Numbered from the stretch's first letter, positions 1 to 10,838 are shown. The stretch: 51,086 nt of DNA from Chloroflexota bacterium (GCA_016876015.1 VGOD01000015.1:1-51086); one strand, 5' to 3'. A program made the numbers and translations. Notes: generated by a model not told the origin, from the letters alone.

Positions 1-2
1 TC

Positions 3-986
3 CTCTCTGATGTGATGATGCCGCGCATGGATGGTTTCGAGTTCTACCAGGCTGTGCGCGCCAACCCCGCCTGGGTGTTCATTCCGTTCGTGTTCCTCAC
101 TGCCCGTGACCAGGAACAGGACATCAACCTCGGCAAGCGGCTGGGCGCCGACGATTACCTGGTCAAGCCCTATTCCCCTGCGAATCTGGTGACGACCGTC
201 GAGTCCAAGCTCACGCGCTCGCAAGCGATTGCTCGGGCTGCAGGCGCCGAGATGGAAGGGATGAAGCGCACGATCACCCGCGTTTTGGGGCACGAGCTCC
301 GCACGCCGTTGACGTGGATTCAGGGCTATGCGGAGTTGCTGCTGGGCGGGGGCTACAGCATCACATCAGAGGAGTTGCATCTCTCTCTGCAAAGCATCAA
401 GGCCGGCAGCGATCGCCTGGCGCGGCTGGTGGAAGACGCGGTGCTGGTGATCATGCTAGACACCGGCCAGGCGAAAGAGGAGTTCAACCTGATGGCGCGG
501 GTGGAAGATGACTGGGCGCCCTACATTGATCAGGCCTTGCGACAACTGCAGCCAGCGGCCAACCAGCACGCGGTGCGGCTGGAGTTTCACGCCCCACAGG
601 CCGTGAAGCCGTTGTTGATCGCGCCGCGGTTCTTCCTGGAGGCGCTGCTGCGCATCATCGAGAACAGCACCAAGTTCGCGCGGCCTGATGTCGAGAGCTA
701 TGTCGTCGTCAGCATCACCGACCGGCCGAACGAGGTTGAGATCGTCGTCAGCGATAACGGCGTGGGGATTCCCGCCGATCAGCTCGAACGCATCTTCGCG
801 CCGCTGGTGCAGGTCGGGCGATCGCAGCTGGAACAACAGGGCGTGGGGTTGGGGCTCACCGTGGCGCGTGGACTGGTCGGGCTGCACGGCGGTCGCATCT
901 GGGCGGAAAGCACGGTGGGCGAAGGCACGCAGGTTCACATCGCGCTGCCATACGCCGATCCGGCCAACTGGCGGCTGCCGGACTGA
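3..986 (+). CDS. Response regulator-histidine kinase hybrid, 5' end outside window
   Basis: A two-component signalling protein whose beginning lies before the window. The reading frame is open from base 3 and the first visible residues are LSDVMMPRMDGF, the phospho-acceptor region of a receiver domain with the Asp codon at 9-11; the GTG at 12 is therefore not a real start. After the rest of the receiver (including the conserved Lys in LVKPYSP) comes a HisKA dimerisation segment with the phospho-accepting His in HELRTPL, then a HATPase domain with an N box (NSTKFA), G1 box (DNGVGIP) and G2 box (GVGLGLTVARGL). The REC-kinase order, without visible membrane segments, suggests a cytoplasmic phosphorelay or hybrid sensor. 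Its partner genes are not visible. It ends 14 bp before the duplicated tRNA-Asn fragment, so it borders a likely integration site. Confidence 0.9.
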   Translation, partial: LSDVMMPRMDGFEFYQAVRANPAWVFIPFVFLTARDQEQDINLGKRLGADDYLVKPYSPANLVTTVESKLTRSQAIARAAGAEMEGMKRTITRVLGHELRTPLTWIQGYAELLLGGGYSITSEELHLSLQSIKAGSDRLARLVEDAVLVIMLDTGQAKEEFNLMARVEDDWAPYIDQALRQLQPAANQHAVRLEFHAPQAVKPLLIAPRFFLEALLRIIENSTKFARPDVESYVVVSITDRPNEVEIVVSDNGVGIPADQLERIFAPLVQVGRSQLEQQGVGLGLTVARGLVGLHGGRIWAESTVGEGTQVHIALPYADPANWRLPD

Positions 987-1000
987 ATGGGTTGGTGCTA

Positions 1001-1044
1001 GCTCCTCGAGGAGGACTCGAACCTCCAACCTTGCGGTTAACAGC
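1001..1044 (-). repeat. 44-bp duplicate of the 3' half of tRNA-Asn (att-like)
   Basis: Exactly identical to 2593-2636, which runs from the anticodon loop to just past the discriminator base of the intact tRNA-Asn gene. Similarity ends abruptly on both sides. It is on the same strand as the intact gene and lies downstream of it. This is the footprint that tRNA-targeting tyrosine recombinases leave; no integrase is visible here. Confidence 0.85.
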
Positions 1045-1092
1045 TTTCCATCCCGATTTCTTGACTGCGCCGCGCAAGGTTCCGTGTAGACA

Positions 1093-1138
1093 CTATCCGC
1101 ACGGTCTCCGGTTCATGCTATCCGCACGGTCTTCGGTT
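1093..1138. repeat. Two-copy 25-bp tandem repeat
   Basis: Two 21-bp copies beginning CTATCCGCACGGTCT, at 1093-1113 and 1118-1138, differ at one base and are spaced with a 25-bp period. They sit between the tRNA fragment and the end of the frameshifted SH3/Excalibur gene, at the edge of the putative island. Possible roles include a recombinase or regulator binding site; nothing in the sequence decides. Confidence 0.6.
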
Positions 1139-1177
1139 TGTCATAGCCTCTGTTTTCCTCTGTTCCGATAGCAGGAG

Positions 1178-1908
1178 TTATCTCCCGTACTCGCAAGCAT
1201 TGCCGTCCCCATCCCGGTCGAGCCTGTGCACGTCTCGACCGGTCAGTTGCTTGCAGCGCAAGTAACAGGCTTGTGCGTCCCAGGCCGTGAAGTCGTCGCA
1301 GTTGAGGATGTCGCCATGATCGCAATCGCAGTTTGAGGCGGCGGCGGATGGCAGACCGCGCGCGGTGGGAACAGCAAGGGGGGCCGGCGGCGCGGTGGGA
1401 ACCACCGCAGCGACAGGCACGACTGGCGCGGCCGTGACCAGCTCGCCGAAGATCCATGCACCCCCACGCAGTTGATACCAGTCACTGGCGGGGCTGCGCG
1501 CGATGATGTCGAGGGCCTGACCCTGAGCTGCGCCGCCAATGATCGCATGATTGGTGCCCGGACCCGCACGTAGATTGGCGGCCGAGTTGGCGCGCGGGCC
1601 GACGGCGGTGGCGGTGGCTGTCGGCCAGGCCGTTGGCGCGACGGCGGCCGGCCGGGCGGTCGTTGGCGGCGGGCTGGCGGTGGACAGCGGTCGAGGCGCC
1701 GCCGACGGGACCGCGAGCGCGTGGGACTGGGTACATAGGTAGGCAGGAGGCCGGCCTGGCGCAGGCCGCTGTCCACCAGGGCGATGCTCAGCGTGCCACA
1801 ACAGCAGAGGAGCAAACTGCCCAGTACGATCGGGCTGGCGCGCCGTCGGCCCGCCAGCGTGACGGACAGGCACGGTCCCAGCAGGATGCGCCGCAGCAAC
1901 GAGACCAT
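1178..1908 (-). pseudogene. Membrane-anchored SH3/Excalibur protein with a frameshift
   Basis: The natural start is the ATG at 1908 (reads MVSLLRRILLG), preceded by an AGAGGAG ribosome site. It is followed by a hydrophobic segment (VLGSLLLCCCGTLSIALV). At about 1710-1730 the coding signal moves to another frame, where it continues as a Pro/Thr/Ala-rich linker, a bacterial SH3 domain (ANLRAGPGTNHAIIGGAAQG, ending WIFGELV) and a C-terminal Excalibur calcium-binding motif with the DRDGDGNACEY signature. The intact protein would be exported, membrane-anchored, and probably bind cell wall and Ca2+. A one-base indel in the low-complexity linker is the simplest explanation; a sequencing error or programmed frameshift are alternatives. 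It is the last gene of the putative island. Confidence 0.65.
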
Positions 1909-1949
1909 GCCAGTTGCTCCTCTGTATCCACTAACCGCGCGCCTTGGCG

Positions 1950-2162
1950 TCAGGCTGAACGGAAGATCTCCCAGTCGAGGCCCAGTTGGGCAATGATGGC
2001 GCGCAAGGTACCCAGCTTGAGGTCCTTGGGTCCCCAATCGGGGATGGCGGTCAGGCGATCGGCGGCGAGGTTGTACCATTTGCGATGTGAGCCGTCGCCA
2101 CGCCGCGGCAGCTCTTCGCAGCCCAAGGCGCGCAGCTTGTGGGCGATCGTGCGGTATTTCAT
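1950..2162 (-). CDS. hicA: HicA-family toxin (mRNA interferase)
   Basis: A protein of about 70 residues of the HicA/YcfA family, which cleaves mRNA during translation and is inhibited by HicB. The family shape is clear: an N-terminal helix (YRTIAHKLRALGCEE), the GDGSHRKW segment carrying the catalytic His, and a C-terminal IPDWGPKDLKLGTLRAII segment. The ATG at 2162 is chosen because it overlaps the hicB stop codon as ATGA, which couples translation of toxin to antitoxin; an upstream in-frame start at 2189 would lie inside hicB. The gene lies within the tRNA-Asn-flanked element, where an addiction module would favour retention. Confidence 0.85.
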   Translation of the reverse strand: MKYRTIAHKLRALGCEELPRRGDGSHRKWYNLAADRLTAIPDWGPKDLKLGTLRAIIAQLGLDWEIFRSA

Positions 2163-2404
2163 GTGGTCGCCAGGGCGGTTTCGAGCCACAGAGGTGTGGT
2201 CGGCGCGACAGGCTGCAGAAAGGCCGGCAGAGGCCGTCCCAGGTCCCGATAGCCTTCGATGACGGCCGCCAGAGCGTCCTCGGCGTTGGCGATGGCCTGG
2301 CGTACGTCATCACCTTCGGTGATCAGTTCGGGCAGCAGGGGGCAGGTGACGGTGTAACCGCCTTCGGGCTGGACCGCCAGGATCAATGGCAGTTTGTAGA
2401 TCAT
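2159..2404 (-). CDS. hicB: HicB-family antitoxin
   Basis: An 81-residue protein of the HicB/UPF0150 family. It has the characteristic partial RNase-H-like fold sequence: a first strand (YKLPLILAVQPEGGYTVTCP), the PELITEGDD turn and the helix RQAIANAEDALAAVIEGY. It lacks an obvious added DNA-binding domain, so autoregulation is uncertain. It is first in a two-gene unit with hicA and overlaps it by four bases. The antitoxin-first order ensures antitoxin synthesis precedes the toxin. The region upstream, to the tRNA at 2594, has no other gene I can support. Confidence 0.85.
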   Translation of the reverse strand: MIYKLPLILAVQPEGGYTVTCPLLPELITEGDDVRQAIANAEDALAAVIEGYRDLGRPLPAFLQPVAPTTPLWLETALATT

Positions 2405-2593
2405 GGATTATCTCGCGCCGCCGGTTAGCACGGCTCAGTTTTCGGTAGGGTGTGCACAGGTAGGTTGCCACGTGCAGCGAGAGGGTATGACGTTCGGCGG
2501 TGACCAGCCCATTGTGGCGCAGATGGTGAAAGCGACCGCAGTGAGCAGTGCATAAAGGACGGCCACGGGCGGCGGCGCTGCAGTAAGATCAGG

Positions 2594-2666
2594 CTCCTCG
2601 AGGAGGACTCGAACCTCCAACCTTGCGGTTAACAGCCGCTTGCTCTGCCAGTTGAGCTATCGAGGA
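2594..2666 (-). tRNA. tRNA-Asn (GTT)
   Basis: Read on the minus strand, positions 2666-2660 (TCCTCGA) pair perfectly with 2601-2595 (TCGAGGA) to form the acceptor stem. The D arm, anticodon loop CTGTTAA with anticodon GTT, and the T arm containing GGTTCGAGTCC are all present. The discriminator base is G, as expected for tRNA-Asn. The 3' CCA is not encoded (CC is followed by T). Its 3' 44 bp are duplicated at 1001-1044, so the gene was probably reconstituted by an integrating element. Confidence 0.96.
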
Positions 2667-2686
2667 TTGCGTTCTTGGCGTCTGTT

Positions 2687-2714
2687 ATTATAGCCAGATA
2701 GCGGCTTTCGTCAA
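2687..2714 (-). promoter_or_regulatory. Promoter for tRNA-Asn
   Basis: On the minus strand, TTGACG (2714-2709) and TATAAT (2692-2687) are separated by 16 bp. This places transcription start roughly 10-15 nt ahead of the mature tRNA 5' end. It lies between the rpoD stop codon and the tRNA, so the tRNA need not depend on read-through from rpoD. Confidence 0.75.
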
Positions 2715-2721
2715 GTTTGCC

Positions 2722-4055
<1,334 letters not shown>

Positions 4056-4059
<4 letters not shown>

Positions 4060-6050
4060 GGGTGTGTCCTCTGGGCCAACGCCCCCGTCATCGTCCGACT
4101 GTGCGCCAGACGCGCGATATGGTGCATCTGCATGGAGTATACCTGTACCAACTCCCTATAACGTCGCCACTCATCGGAGCCGGCCTCCTGGCTTTCCAGG
4201 ATCAGAAAGCGCAGCCGTCGCACTTGCTGATCGAGAGTGCGCGCCCGCAGACGCAATAGCGCATCGCCCAGGTCTTTGATCAGCTTCTCTTCGGTCAGCG
4301 GCGGATAGGCTTGCGCCTGTTCAAGCAGCGCCCGGCCGAGATCCTGAAGCGGTTCCGGCATGGCTGCAAGCACACTCTCAGCCGACCAATCGCCGGCCGG
4401 CGCCGGGTTGGCTTGCAGGGCAGTCAAGACCGCCTGACTTTCAGCGCCCGCGAAGTCTTCGATGCTCAGCGGAGGCGCGTGCAGCCTGATCATCTCGGCA
4501 TCGAGCGCGGCCAGCAGGTCAGGACGAGCCAACAGTCGGCCCAGGATATGCTCCTCGAGGCCGGCGGCCGACCGCCGGACGGTGATCACCGGCCGCTCCC
4601 CGACCGGGGGTTCGCCGGTCTCGCCCTCGAAGTCTGCGCGCAGTTCAGTCTCCGCATCTTGTCGCGGCCGTCCATCCCTGAACGGGCGCTTCTGGGCCGC
4701 GCGCCGCGTGGCGATCTGTTGGGCCACCAACCGTTCGTCCGCCTGGATCATGCGGGCGAGAAGCTGGGTGTAGTGCGAGCGCTCGATGGGGCTGGCGATC
4801 TCGCGGATGAGCGGCGCCAGCCTGGCCACGGCATTGTCCTTGCCGCGCGCGCTGCTCAGGTCCTCTTCGCGGCTGACCAGCGTCAGGTAGTAGTCTATGA
4901 CCGGCAGCGCATCCGCAATGACCTGTTTCCACCCTTCGACGCTCTGCCGCGCCAGCTCGTCCGGGTCCAGGCCGCCGGGCAAGGCCGCGATGCGCAGTTG
5001 CGCCTTCAGCCGTCCTTCCTGGCGCAGGAGGCCGGTGGGGCTGAACACCGGCTCCCAGTCTCGCTCCATCGCCTGTCGCGCGGTCTCCAGACCGCGCAAG
5101 GTCGCCTGATCGCCCGCGACGTCCGGATCCAGCGCCAGCGTGATGTTGCTGGAATAGCGTTTGATCTGCCGCATCTGCGCTTCTGTGAGGGCTGTGCCCA
5201 TGCCGGCGACGACGTTGCAGACGCCGACCTGGTGCGACATCAGCACGTCCATGTAGCCCTCGACGATCACCGCCAAATCCGCATCGCGAATGGGCTTGCG
5301 AGCCATATCCAGCCCATACAAGACACTGCTCTTGTCGAAAAGGGGCGTCTGGGGCGAGTTGATGTACTTGGGCTGGGGCCGGTCTGGATCATCTCGCAAC
5401 AGGCGGGCGCCAAACCCGCTGGTGCGGCCCTGCGCATCGCGAATCGGGATCATCAGTCGGCCCCGAAAGCGATCATAGCAGCCGCTTCCATCTTCCCGCC
5501 GGATCACCAGCCCTGCTTCTTCGATCTCCTCGAGCGCGTACCCTTTGGCAACCAGGCGATCCTTCAGCGCATCCCAACTGTCGGCCGCATAGCCGAGCTG
5601 CCAGGTTTCCCATGTTTCGGTCGTCAGCCCGCGCTGCGCCAGGTAGTCGCGAGCGATAGCGGCCTCGGCTGCGCGGTTGAGCAGATAATTGTAGTAGATC
5701 GCGGCATCGGAGATGATGGCGCGCAGCCGTTCCAGGCGTTGCTCATCGGCCGATGGCGCTCCGGTCCGCGGCCGTAGCTCAACGCCGGCCTTGGCCGCCA
5801 ACAGCTTCAGCGCCTCGCCGAAGTCGAGGTTCTCCCGTTTCATGACAAAGGTGAAGAGGTCCCCGCCTGTGCTGCACGCCCCGAAGCAATGCCAGCCCTG
5901 GCTCTCCGGGAACACCACGAAGGAGGGGGTCTTTTCGTTATGAAACGGGCAGAGCCCCTGGAAATTGCGTCCCGCCTTTTTGAGCGGGACGTACTGGGAG
6001 ATCACCTCGACGATATCCAGGCGCTCTTTGATCTCGTTGGTTACGCTCAT
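4056..6050 (-). CDS. dnaG: DNA primase
   Basis: A primase of about 664 residues that makes RNA primers for lagging-strand synthesis with the replicative helicase. The N-terminal zinc-binding domain shows CPFH and, later, CFGAC (Cys-x3-Cys rather than the commoner Cys-x2-Cys) followed by STGGD. The catalytic core has [10 protein letters not shown], the TOPRIM motif EGYMD (about 264-268) and the metal-binding ALDPDVAG (about 306-313). The C-terminal third is the poorly conserved helicase-interaction domain. Two starts are possible, 6056 and 6050. I prefer 6050 because the resulting [12 protein letters not shown] start matches the family and its ATG overlaps the upstream stop codon as ATGA. It is followed by rpoD with a four-base overlap and driven by the consensus promoter at 6102-6130. 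Confidence 0.96.
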
Positions 6051-9000
6051 GGGCATTCGGGCAGGACAATCTGCGTCTTGTACGGTATTCGATCAGCCGG
6101 AATTATACAAGACCGTTGGCGCGCTGTCAAAACCGCCTCGAAAAGCCGGATGGCGGCCGGCCGCGGCTGGATGGCGAAGAGCGAGCCACGATTGGCATCC
6201 AGGGCCAGGCCGAAGACGGGCGCAGGGCCGCGGCCGGAATCTCCCGGCAGACGCGTCCACGCGCCGCCGGCCGGATCGAAAGCATACATCCCCTCGGCCG
6301 CGCTTACCCAAAGCCGGCCGCTGCGCGGGTCCAGGGCCAACGCCTCGGCGGCCGCCAACGGCCGATCCAAAGCCGACGGGACGACGCGCACCAAGTCACC
6401 GGTCGCGCCATCCAGGATCGCGATCTGCCGATAGCGGGGCGACAGTGGATAGAGCACGTAGACCCATCCCCGCGCCCGATCTGCCGCCAGGTCTTGCGGA
6501 TGGCCCAGCCCGCCCAGGCGCGTTGTGGTCAGCAGGGCGGCCGTGTCGGCATCGAGCACGGCCACGCCGTCGCCGCCGCTGAGCGCCACAAATACCCGGC
6601 GGGTTTCTGGCAGGGCGGCTACGGCATATGGCCCTGGGCCCACCGGTATCATGCCGAGCTCTTGCAGATCGGATGCATCCAGGATCGCCACGCTGCCGGC
6701 GGCCGTATCCGCGACGAACAGCCGGCCATTGGCCAGGGCCAGACCGCCAGGCTGCACGAAGCCGGTCGCCTCGCCGAGCAGCGCGAGCGTGGCCGCATGA
6801 AGCGCCAGCACAGCCCCGCGCTCGCCGCTCACCACATAAACGCGGGACGCAGCCTCTTCCGCGGGCGGCCGGGCATCGAGAACGATGCCGCGAGGCTGGC
6901 GGCCGATGGCGGCCTGGGCCAGGGTGCTGCCGGTCGCCGGATCGTACAGCACCAGGCCGTCGTCGCCGGCCAGGTAGAGATAGCCGCTCATCGGGTCCAC
7001 CGCCAGGCTGCGCACCGCGGCCGAAGGTCCAGAAGCGCGTTCCGTCGCCGCGGTCAAGGCTTCACGCTGACCGGCGCGCGGCGGGCTTGTCGCCGCGCCT
7101 GCCCCCTCTCCGAAAGGCTGACGACCGAGGTCGGCGCCAGCGGTCGTGATCAGCGGCAGATAGTCGTTGTGCGAGAGCGCCGCGGCCGCCACGACATAAA
7201 AGACGCCTGAGCCGCCGCGTCCGTCGCGCTCGCTCATCTTCAGGAGATAACCATCGGTGGCCGGCGCGCGCCAGAGCAGGAGGACCTCTGGGCCCGTTCC
7301 CGGCTTGCTCAGCGCGAGGAGCGTCTGTCCATCCGCCGCGTAGAGCGCCAGGGTAACGCGGGTGTCGCCGGCGCCGACGGCGTGCAGCAGATACCGCCCT
7401 CCTGCGATGGCAGAAAAGCTTACCCAATCCACGTCGCCGGGCTGATGGAAGGTGTGTTCCTGCGCCGGGTCGCCCAACGTCAGCGCATTGGCCTGGCCCG
7501 GCGTGTCGTCCGGTTCGTAGCGATCGGGTTTGGCGGGCAGGAACCGGGTTGCGGTCGGCGCAGGCGTGGCGCTCATCGTCGCCGTCCGCGTCGCTGTGGG
7601 AGAGGAGGTGGAACTCGGAACGGCAGTCCCTGTGGGAGAGGCTGTTGAGGTCGCACTCGGCGTCGGCGTCGCGGTGGGCGACCGCGTGGGGACGGGCGTC
7701 GGCGTCACAGTAGGCGACCGCGTAGGGCTGGGCGTCGGCGCCGGGGTGCGCGTTGGCGGCGGCGTGGGCGTGAACCGCGGCCCGCTATCCTGGATGATGC
7801 TGACGGTATCATCGTGGCGGTTGGCGACGTAGACCAGCCCCGCAGCGAGATCCACGGCGATGCCCTCCTCCGCGCCCCGCCCGACCGGCGCCCAGCCCAG
7901 CCAAAGGGTTGTGTCTTGATCGAAGACGTGCAACTGCTGGTCGTCGGGGCACACCACAAACAGGTGACCGCTGGCCGGGTTCACAGCCACCTGGTAGGGG
8001 GTGCAGAGCAATGGCATGTGTTTGACGATGCGCTCAGCGGCCAGGTCTACGATGGTCACGGTGCGGCTGTCGCGATCGGCCGTGTAGAGCCGATCACGCG
8101 TGCTGTCGAACGCGATGCCGTAGGGGCCGGCGCCGGCTGGGAAGGTGCGCAGCAGGTCGCCGTTGGCCAGCGCATAGACGCCGATGTTCGCGGCCAGATG
8201 ATGGGTAACGTAGAACCGTGAACGCGGGGGATCGAGCGCGATGAAAGATGGCTCGCCGCCGGCCACTGCCGTGCGCAAAAGCGCCCCTGTTGCGCCGTGG
8301 AACAGCGTGATGGTGTTGCCGCCAAAATTCGCAACGTAGACGATGCCGGTCGCCGGGTCAACCGCGATGCCGTCAGGCTGCAGGCCTGCGGGCAGGCTGA
8401 GGGGCGGCGCGCCATCTTCTGCGGGCACGCGGCTGACATCGCCGGTGTATTTGTTCGCCACATAGAGCAGTCCGCTGACCGGATCGAGCGCGATTCCGTT
8501 GCCGCCGCTGGCGCTGCCCAGGCTGAGGGTGCGCACGACCGCGCCGGTCGCGCCGTGGATCACCGACACGCTGGCGCCCAGGTGGTTGGCGACGTAGGCC
8601 AGGCCGCGGCCGCTATCCACTGCAATGCCGTGCGGCTGTTGGCCCACCCGCGCGGTGCGCGCAAGAAAGGCCACGGGCGTGAAGGTGGGCGTGGCGGTTG
8701 CTGTGCGGGTCGGCGTGGCTGTTCGCGTGCGGGTCGGCGTGTTCGTCTGGGTGCGCGTAACGGTCGCTGTGCGGGTCGGCGTGGCGGTTTGGGTGTGCGT
8801 GGCAGTCGCGGTGCGGGTCGGCGATGGGGCGGCCGTGCCGGTGGCAGTGCTCACAGGCGACGGCGTGACGCTCGCGGTGGCTGCGCCAGTCGCCGTAGGC
8901 GATGGCGTCGGCGTCCAGACCGGCGTGCCGGTCGGCGTGCCGGTCTCTGGCGGCGAGGCTGTCACGGTCGGGGTTCCCGTCCCCGGCGGCGAGGCTGTTG

Positions 9001-10750
9001 CACTCGGTGAGGCAGTCCCTGTTGGGGAGGCAGTCCCTGTTGGGGAGGCTGCCCCCGTCGGGGAGGCTGTCGCACTCGCACTCGCACTCGCACTCGCACT
9101 CGGCGAGGGGCTGGGCGTCGGCGTCGCCGTTACCGTCGGCGCGGTCGAGGAGGTCGGGCTGGGCGTAGCCGTGGGCGAGGCGGTGGCTGTGCGGGTGGGC
9201 GAGACCGACGGCGTGACGCTGCGGGTGGCGGTCGGCTGCGGCGGCACGACCACGACAGGTGCGACGGCCGACAACGCCGCGATGCTCGTATTGCTCGCCG
9301 CCGCGGTCACATCGCTCAGATAGGTCCCCGCGGTCGCTGCAGCGACGGCCCGGTACGCCAACGTCAGCCGGTTGGCCGCGTAGGGGTACGATTTGTCGAG
9401 GGCCAGGACGGCGTCGTACTGGTCATGCCGCGTGCCGTCGCCCTCGATCCAGTTCCAGCCGCTCCAGATGCCGTCGGGATCCGACAACTGGAAAGGCGCC
9501 ACGCCGGTCAGTTCGGGCCAGGCGCGCCAGTAATACTGAAACGCGCGGCTGATGTAGTCCCCGCGATTGGCCTCGGTGATGGCCGGATAGCGGCGGTCGA
9601 GATGATAGCCCAACTGGTAGCCAGTCTCGCTCAGAAACACCGGCGCATAGGGCCGCCCCCAGGCAGCCAGCATCTGCACTTCAGGAACGTAGCTGTCAAT
9701 GGTCAGCCGGCTGTCCACGGCCTGTCCGCGATGGATGTTGAGCTCTGGCGGATAGTTGCCGGGATAGGCGTGCGCCGCCCAGATGTCGAAAGCCCATCGG
9801 CTGTTGGGCACGGTCTGGAACATCTCCCTGATGAAGGTGGTGGGGGGAATGTCGCCGCCGGGCGACATCGGCGCGTTGAGGATGCGGATGCGGCTGTCGC
9901 CGCTCGTCACGGTGCGGATGGCGCCCGCGGTCTGTTCGAGAAACTGGCCGTATTCGGTCGGGTTGGCTGCGCCGCCCCACTCCGGGTTGAGGTTCGGCTC
10001 GTTCCAGATTTGCAGATAGAGGGTGCGACCGTCGCGGCGGGGCAGCCTGGCCGCCACCCTGGCGAACGCCTGCGCGATGCTGGTGTAGTTGCCCGGCCAA
10101 TCCGCCTGGGGCTTGAGCCAGTAGGCGCCGCCGTTGACGCCTTGCAGACGGATGACCGGCCGCAACCCGCGATCATAGGCGGCATTGATGAAATCTATCC
10201 AACACGGGTGCGGATCGTTGCTGGCGATCGTGATGTTGTAGAAGAACTGCTTGACCCAGGCGCCGTAGCCCATCAACTCGCGGGTGCGATCCAATTGCCA
10301 GGAGATGTAGCCGATGTCGCAGCGCTCCTGCACCATCGTGTTGATCCCATAGAAGGAGTCGCCGCGTTGGGCCGGCGCGGTCAGTCCGCTCCACGTCAGC
10401 GCCCGGCCCGCCACGGCCGGGTTGGGATAGCCGATGGCGATGTCGTTCCAGTAAAGCACCGCCGAGCCCCATTGGTAGCTGAACCCAGGCGGCAGCGTAT
10501 GAACAACGCTCACATCTGCCGCAGCCACGTCGCCTGAGTTCGTCAGATCAATGCGATAGGTCACGGCGCCGGCCGGCGACACGTGGCTGGGGCTGACGCT
10601 GGCGCCCAGGCTGACCACGGGCCAGGGCACGGTTGGCGCGACCAGCAGGCGCGCTGACGCCGCCTGCGGCCGCTCCTGCAAGCCGAGCAGCAACACCAGC
10701 AGGGATAGCCCCAGGATAGGCCACGGTCCACGGCCACGCAAGATACGCAT
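6047..10750 (-). CDS. Giant secreted multidomain protein (DUF11, glycosidase-like barrel, two YVTN propellers)
   Basis: About 1,567 residues from the ATG at 10750 (GGAG at a 6-nt spacing; the upstream TTG at 10756 is less likely). A signal-type hydrophobic segment ([14 protein letters not shown]) is followed by a DUF11-like domain (about 45-120) and a clan-A glycoside-hydrolase-like barrel (about 125-465) with IWNEPN (Glu near 251) and FLSETGY (Glu near 375) as the acid/base and nucleophile pair. Then come a long Pro/Thr/Ser linker, a YVTN-type beta-propeller (about 700-1010), a second linker, a pre-peptidase C-terminal-like domain ([13 protein letters not shown], about 1095-1190), the motif DYLPLI near 1197, and a second propeller of ~300 residues. 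Likely a surface or extracellular polysaccharide-active or binding protein. The internal YLPLI suggests that an ancestral gene ended there. The last ~28 residues overlap the dnaG promoter. Confidence 0.82.
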   Translation of the reverse strand: MRILRGRGPWPILGLSLLVLLLGLQERPQAASARLLVAPTVPWPVVSLGASVSPSHVSPAGAVTYRIDLTNSGDVAAADVSVVHTLPPGFSYQWGSAVLYWNDIAIGYPNPAVAGRALTWSGLTAPAQRGDSFYGINTMVQERCDIGYISWQLDRTRELMGYGAWVKQFFYNITIASNDPHPCWIDFINAAYDRGLRPVIRLQGVNGGAYWLKPQADWPGNYTSIAQAFARVAARLPRRDGRTLYLQIWNEPNLNPEWGGAANPTEYGQFLEQTAGAIRTVTSGDSRIRILNAPMSPGGDIPPTTFIREMFQTVPNSRWAFDIWAAHAYPGNYPPELNIHRGQAVDSRLTIDSYVPEVQMLAAWGRPYAPVFLSETGYQLGYHLDRRYPAITEANRGDYISRAFQYYWRAWPELTGVAPFQLSDPDGIWSGWNWIEGDGTRHDQYDAVLALDKSYPYAANRLTLAYRAVAAATAGTYLSDVTAAASNTSIAALSAVAPVVVVPPQPTATRSVTPSVSPTRTATASPTATPSPTSSTAPTVTATPTPSPSPSASASASASATASPTGAASPTGTASPTGTASPSATASPPGTGTPTVTASPPETGTPTGTPVWTPTPSPTATGAATASVTPSPVSTATGTAAPSPTRTATATHTQTATPTRTATVTRTQTNTPTRTRTATPTRTATATPTFTPVAFLARTARVGQQPHGIAVDSGRGLAYVANHLGASVSVIHGATGAVVRTLSLGSASGGNGIALDPVSGLLYVANKYTGDVSRVPAEDGAPPLSLPAGLQPDGIAVDPATGIVYVANFGGNTITLFHGATGALLRTAVAGGEPSFIALDPPRSRFYVTHHLAANIGVYALANGDLLRTFPAGAGPYGIAFDSTRDRLYTADRDSRTVTIVDLAAERIVKHMPLLCTPYQVAVNPASGHLFVVCPDDQQLHVFDQDTTLWLGWAPVGRGAEEGIAVDLAAGLVYVANRHDDTVSIIQDSGPRFTPTPPPTRTPAPTPSPTRSPTVTPTPVPTRSPTATPTPSATSTASPTGTAVPSSTSSPTATRTATMSATPAPTATRFLPAKPDRYEPDDTPGQANALTLGDPAQEHTFHQPGDVDWVSFSAIAGGRYLLHAVGAGDTRVTLALYAADGQTLLALSKPGTGPEVLLLWRAPATDGYLLKMSERDGRGGSGVFYVVAAAALSHNDYLPLITTAGADLGRQPFGEGAGAATSPPRAGQREALTAATERASGPSAAVRSLAVDPMSGYLYLAGDDGLVLYDPATGSTLAQAAIGRQPRGIVLDARPPAEEAASRVYVVSGERGAVLALHAATLALLGEATGFVQPGGLALANGRLFVADTAAGSVAILDASDLQELGMIPVGPGPYAVAALPETRRVFVALSGGDGVAVLDADTAALLTTTRLGGLGHPQDLAADRARGWVYVLYPLSPRYRQIAILDGATGDLVRVVPSALDRPLAAAEALALDPRSGRLWVSAAEGMYAFDPAGGAWTRLPGDSGRGPAPVFGLALDANRGSLFAIQPRPAAIRLFEAVLTARQRSCIIPADRIPYKTQIVLPECP
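6102..6130 (-). promoter_or_regulatory. Perfect-consensus sigma-70 promoter for dnaG-rpoD
   Basis: On the minus strand TTGACA (6130-6125) and TATAAT (6107-6102) are separated by exactly 17 bp, a complete match to the housekeeping consensus in a GC-rich genome. The expected start of transcription is near 6095, giving a leader of about 45 nt before the dnaG ATG. It lies inside the last ~28 codons of the preceding surface-protein gene, so those codons are constrained by, or were created around, the promoter. Confidence 0.88.
9004..9101. repeat. Simple tandem repeats in the Pro/Thr/Ser linker
   Basis: Within the linker codons of the giant secreted protein there are repeated GGGGAGGCAGTCCCTGTT-like 18-bp units (about 9004-9060) and five perfect GCACTC hexamers (9072-9101) encoding alternating Ser-Ala. 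Units are multiples of 3 bp, so length changes keep the frame. These are typical sites of slipped-strand variation in linker length. Confidence 0.75.
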
Positions 10751-10809
10751 GAGCAACTCCGCTGAATCGGGATAGATTGACGGCTGAGCCGTCCCCTGAT
10801 CTACTAGAC

Positions 10810-10838
10810 GTTTAGCATATTATTCGGTAACGTGTCAA
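10810..10838 (-). promoter_or_regulatory. Possible promoter for the giant secreted protein
   Basis: On the minus strand a perfect TTGACA (10838-10833) is followed 17 bp later by CTAAAC (10815-10810), a poor -10. The region 10751-10919 is unusually AT-rich for the window and separates two divergent genes, so a promoter is expected there, but this exact assignment is weak. Confidence 0.35.

Larger units (their letters stand above)
1001..2636. mobile_element. Putative mini-island at tRNA-Asn carrying hicBA
   Basis: The 1.55 kb between two identical 44-bp tRNA-Asn segments (1001-1044 and 2593-2636) holds a HicB/HicA toxin-antitoxin pair and a frameshifted SH3/Excalibur protein gene, all on the minus strand. 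The geometry, with an intact tRNA on one side and a 3' fragment on the other in direct orientation, is that of an integrated genetic element with attL/attR. No integrase, relaxase or phage gene is present, so it would be a remnant after deletion or a satellite moved by a recombinase encoded elsewhere. A toxin-antitoxin pair would stabilise such an element. The boundaries are seen in the sequence; the mobility is inferred. Confidence 0.6.

Noticed and set aside
456-1028. Minus-strand open frame beginning with MEVRVLLEE
   Set aside because: The start is a translation of the duplicated tRNA-Asn 3' segment, and the rest is antisense to the histidine kinase. The same peptide start occurs at 2620 in the intact tRNA.
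2435-2620. Minus-strand frame starting with MEVRVLLEE over the intact tRNA
   Set aside because: It reads through the tRNA-Asn gene and has no domain or ribosome site.
4311-5777. Long plus-strand frame (488 codons) opposite dnaG
   Set aside because: A high-GC shadow: dnaG on the minus strand has all primase motifs, while this frame shows none.
9425-10537. Plus-strand frame opposite the giant secreted protein
   Set aside because: Antisense shadow of the glycosidase-like region; no family features.
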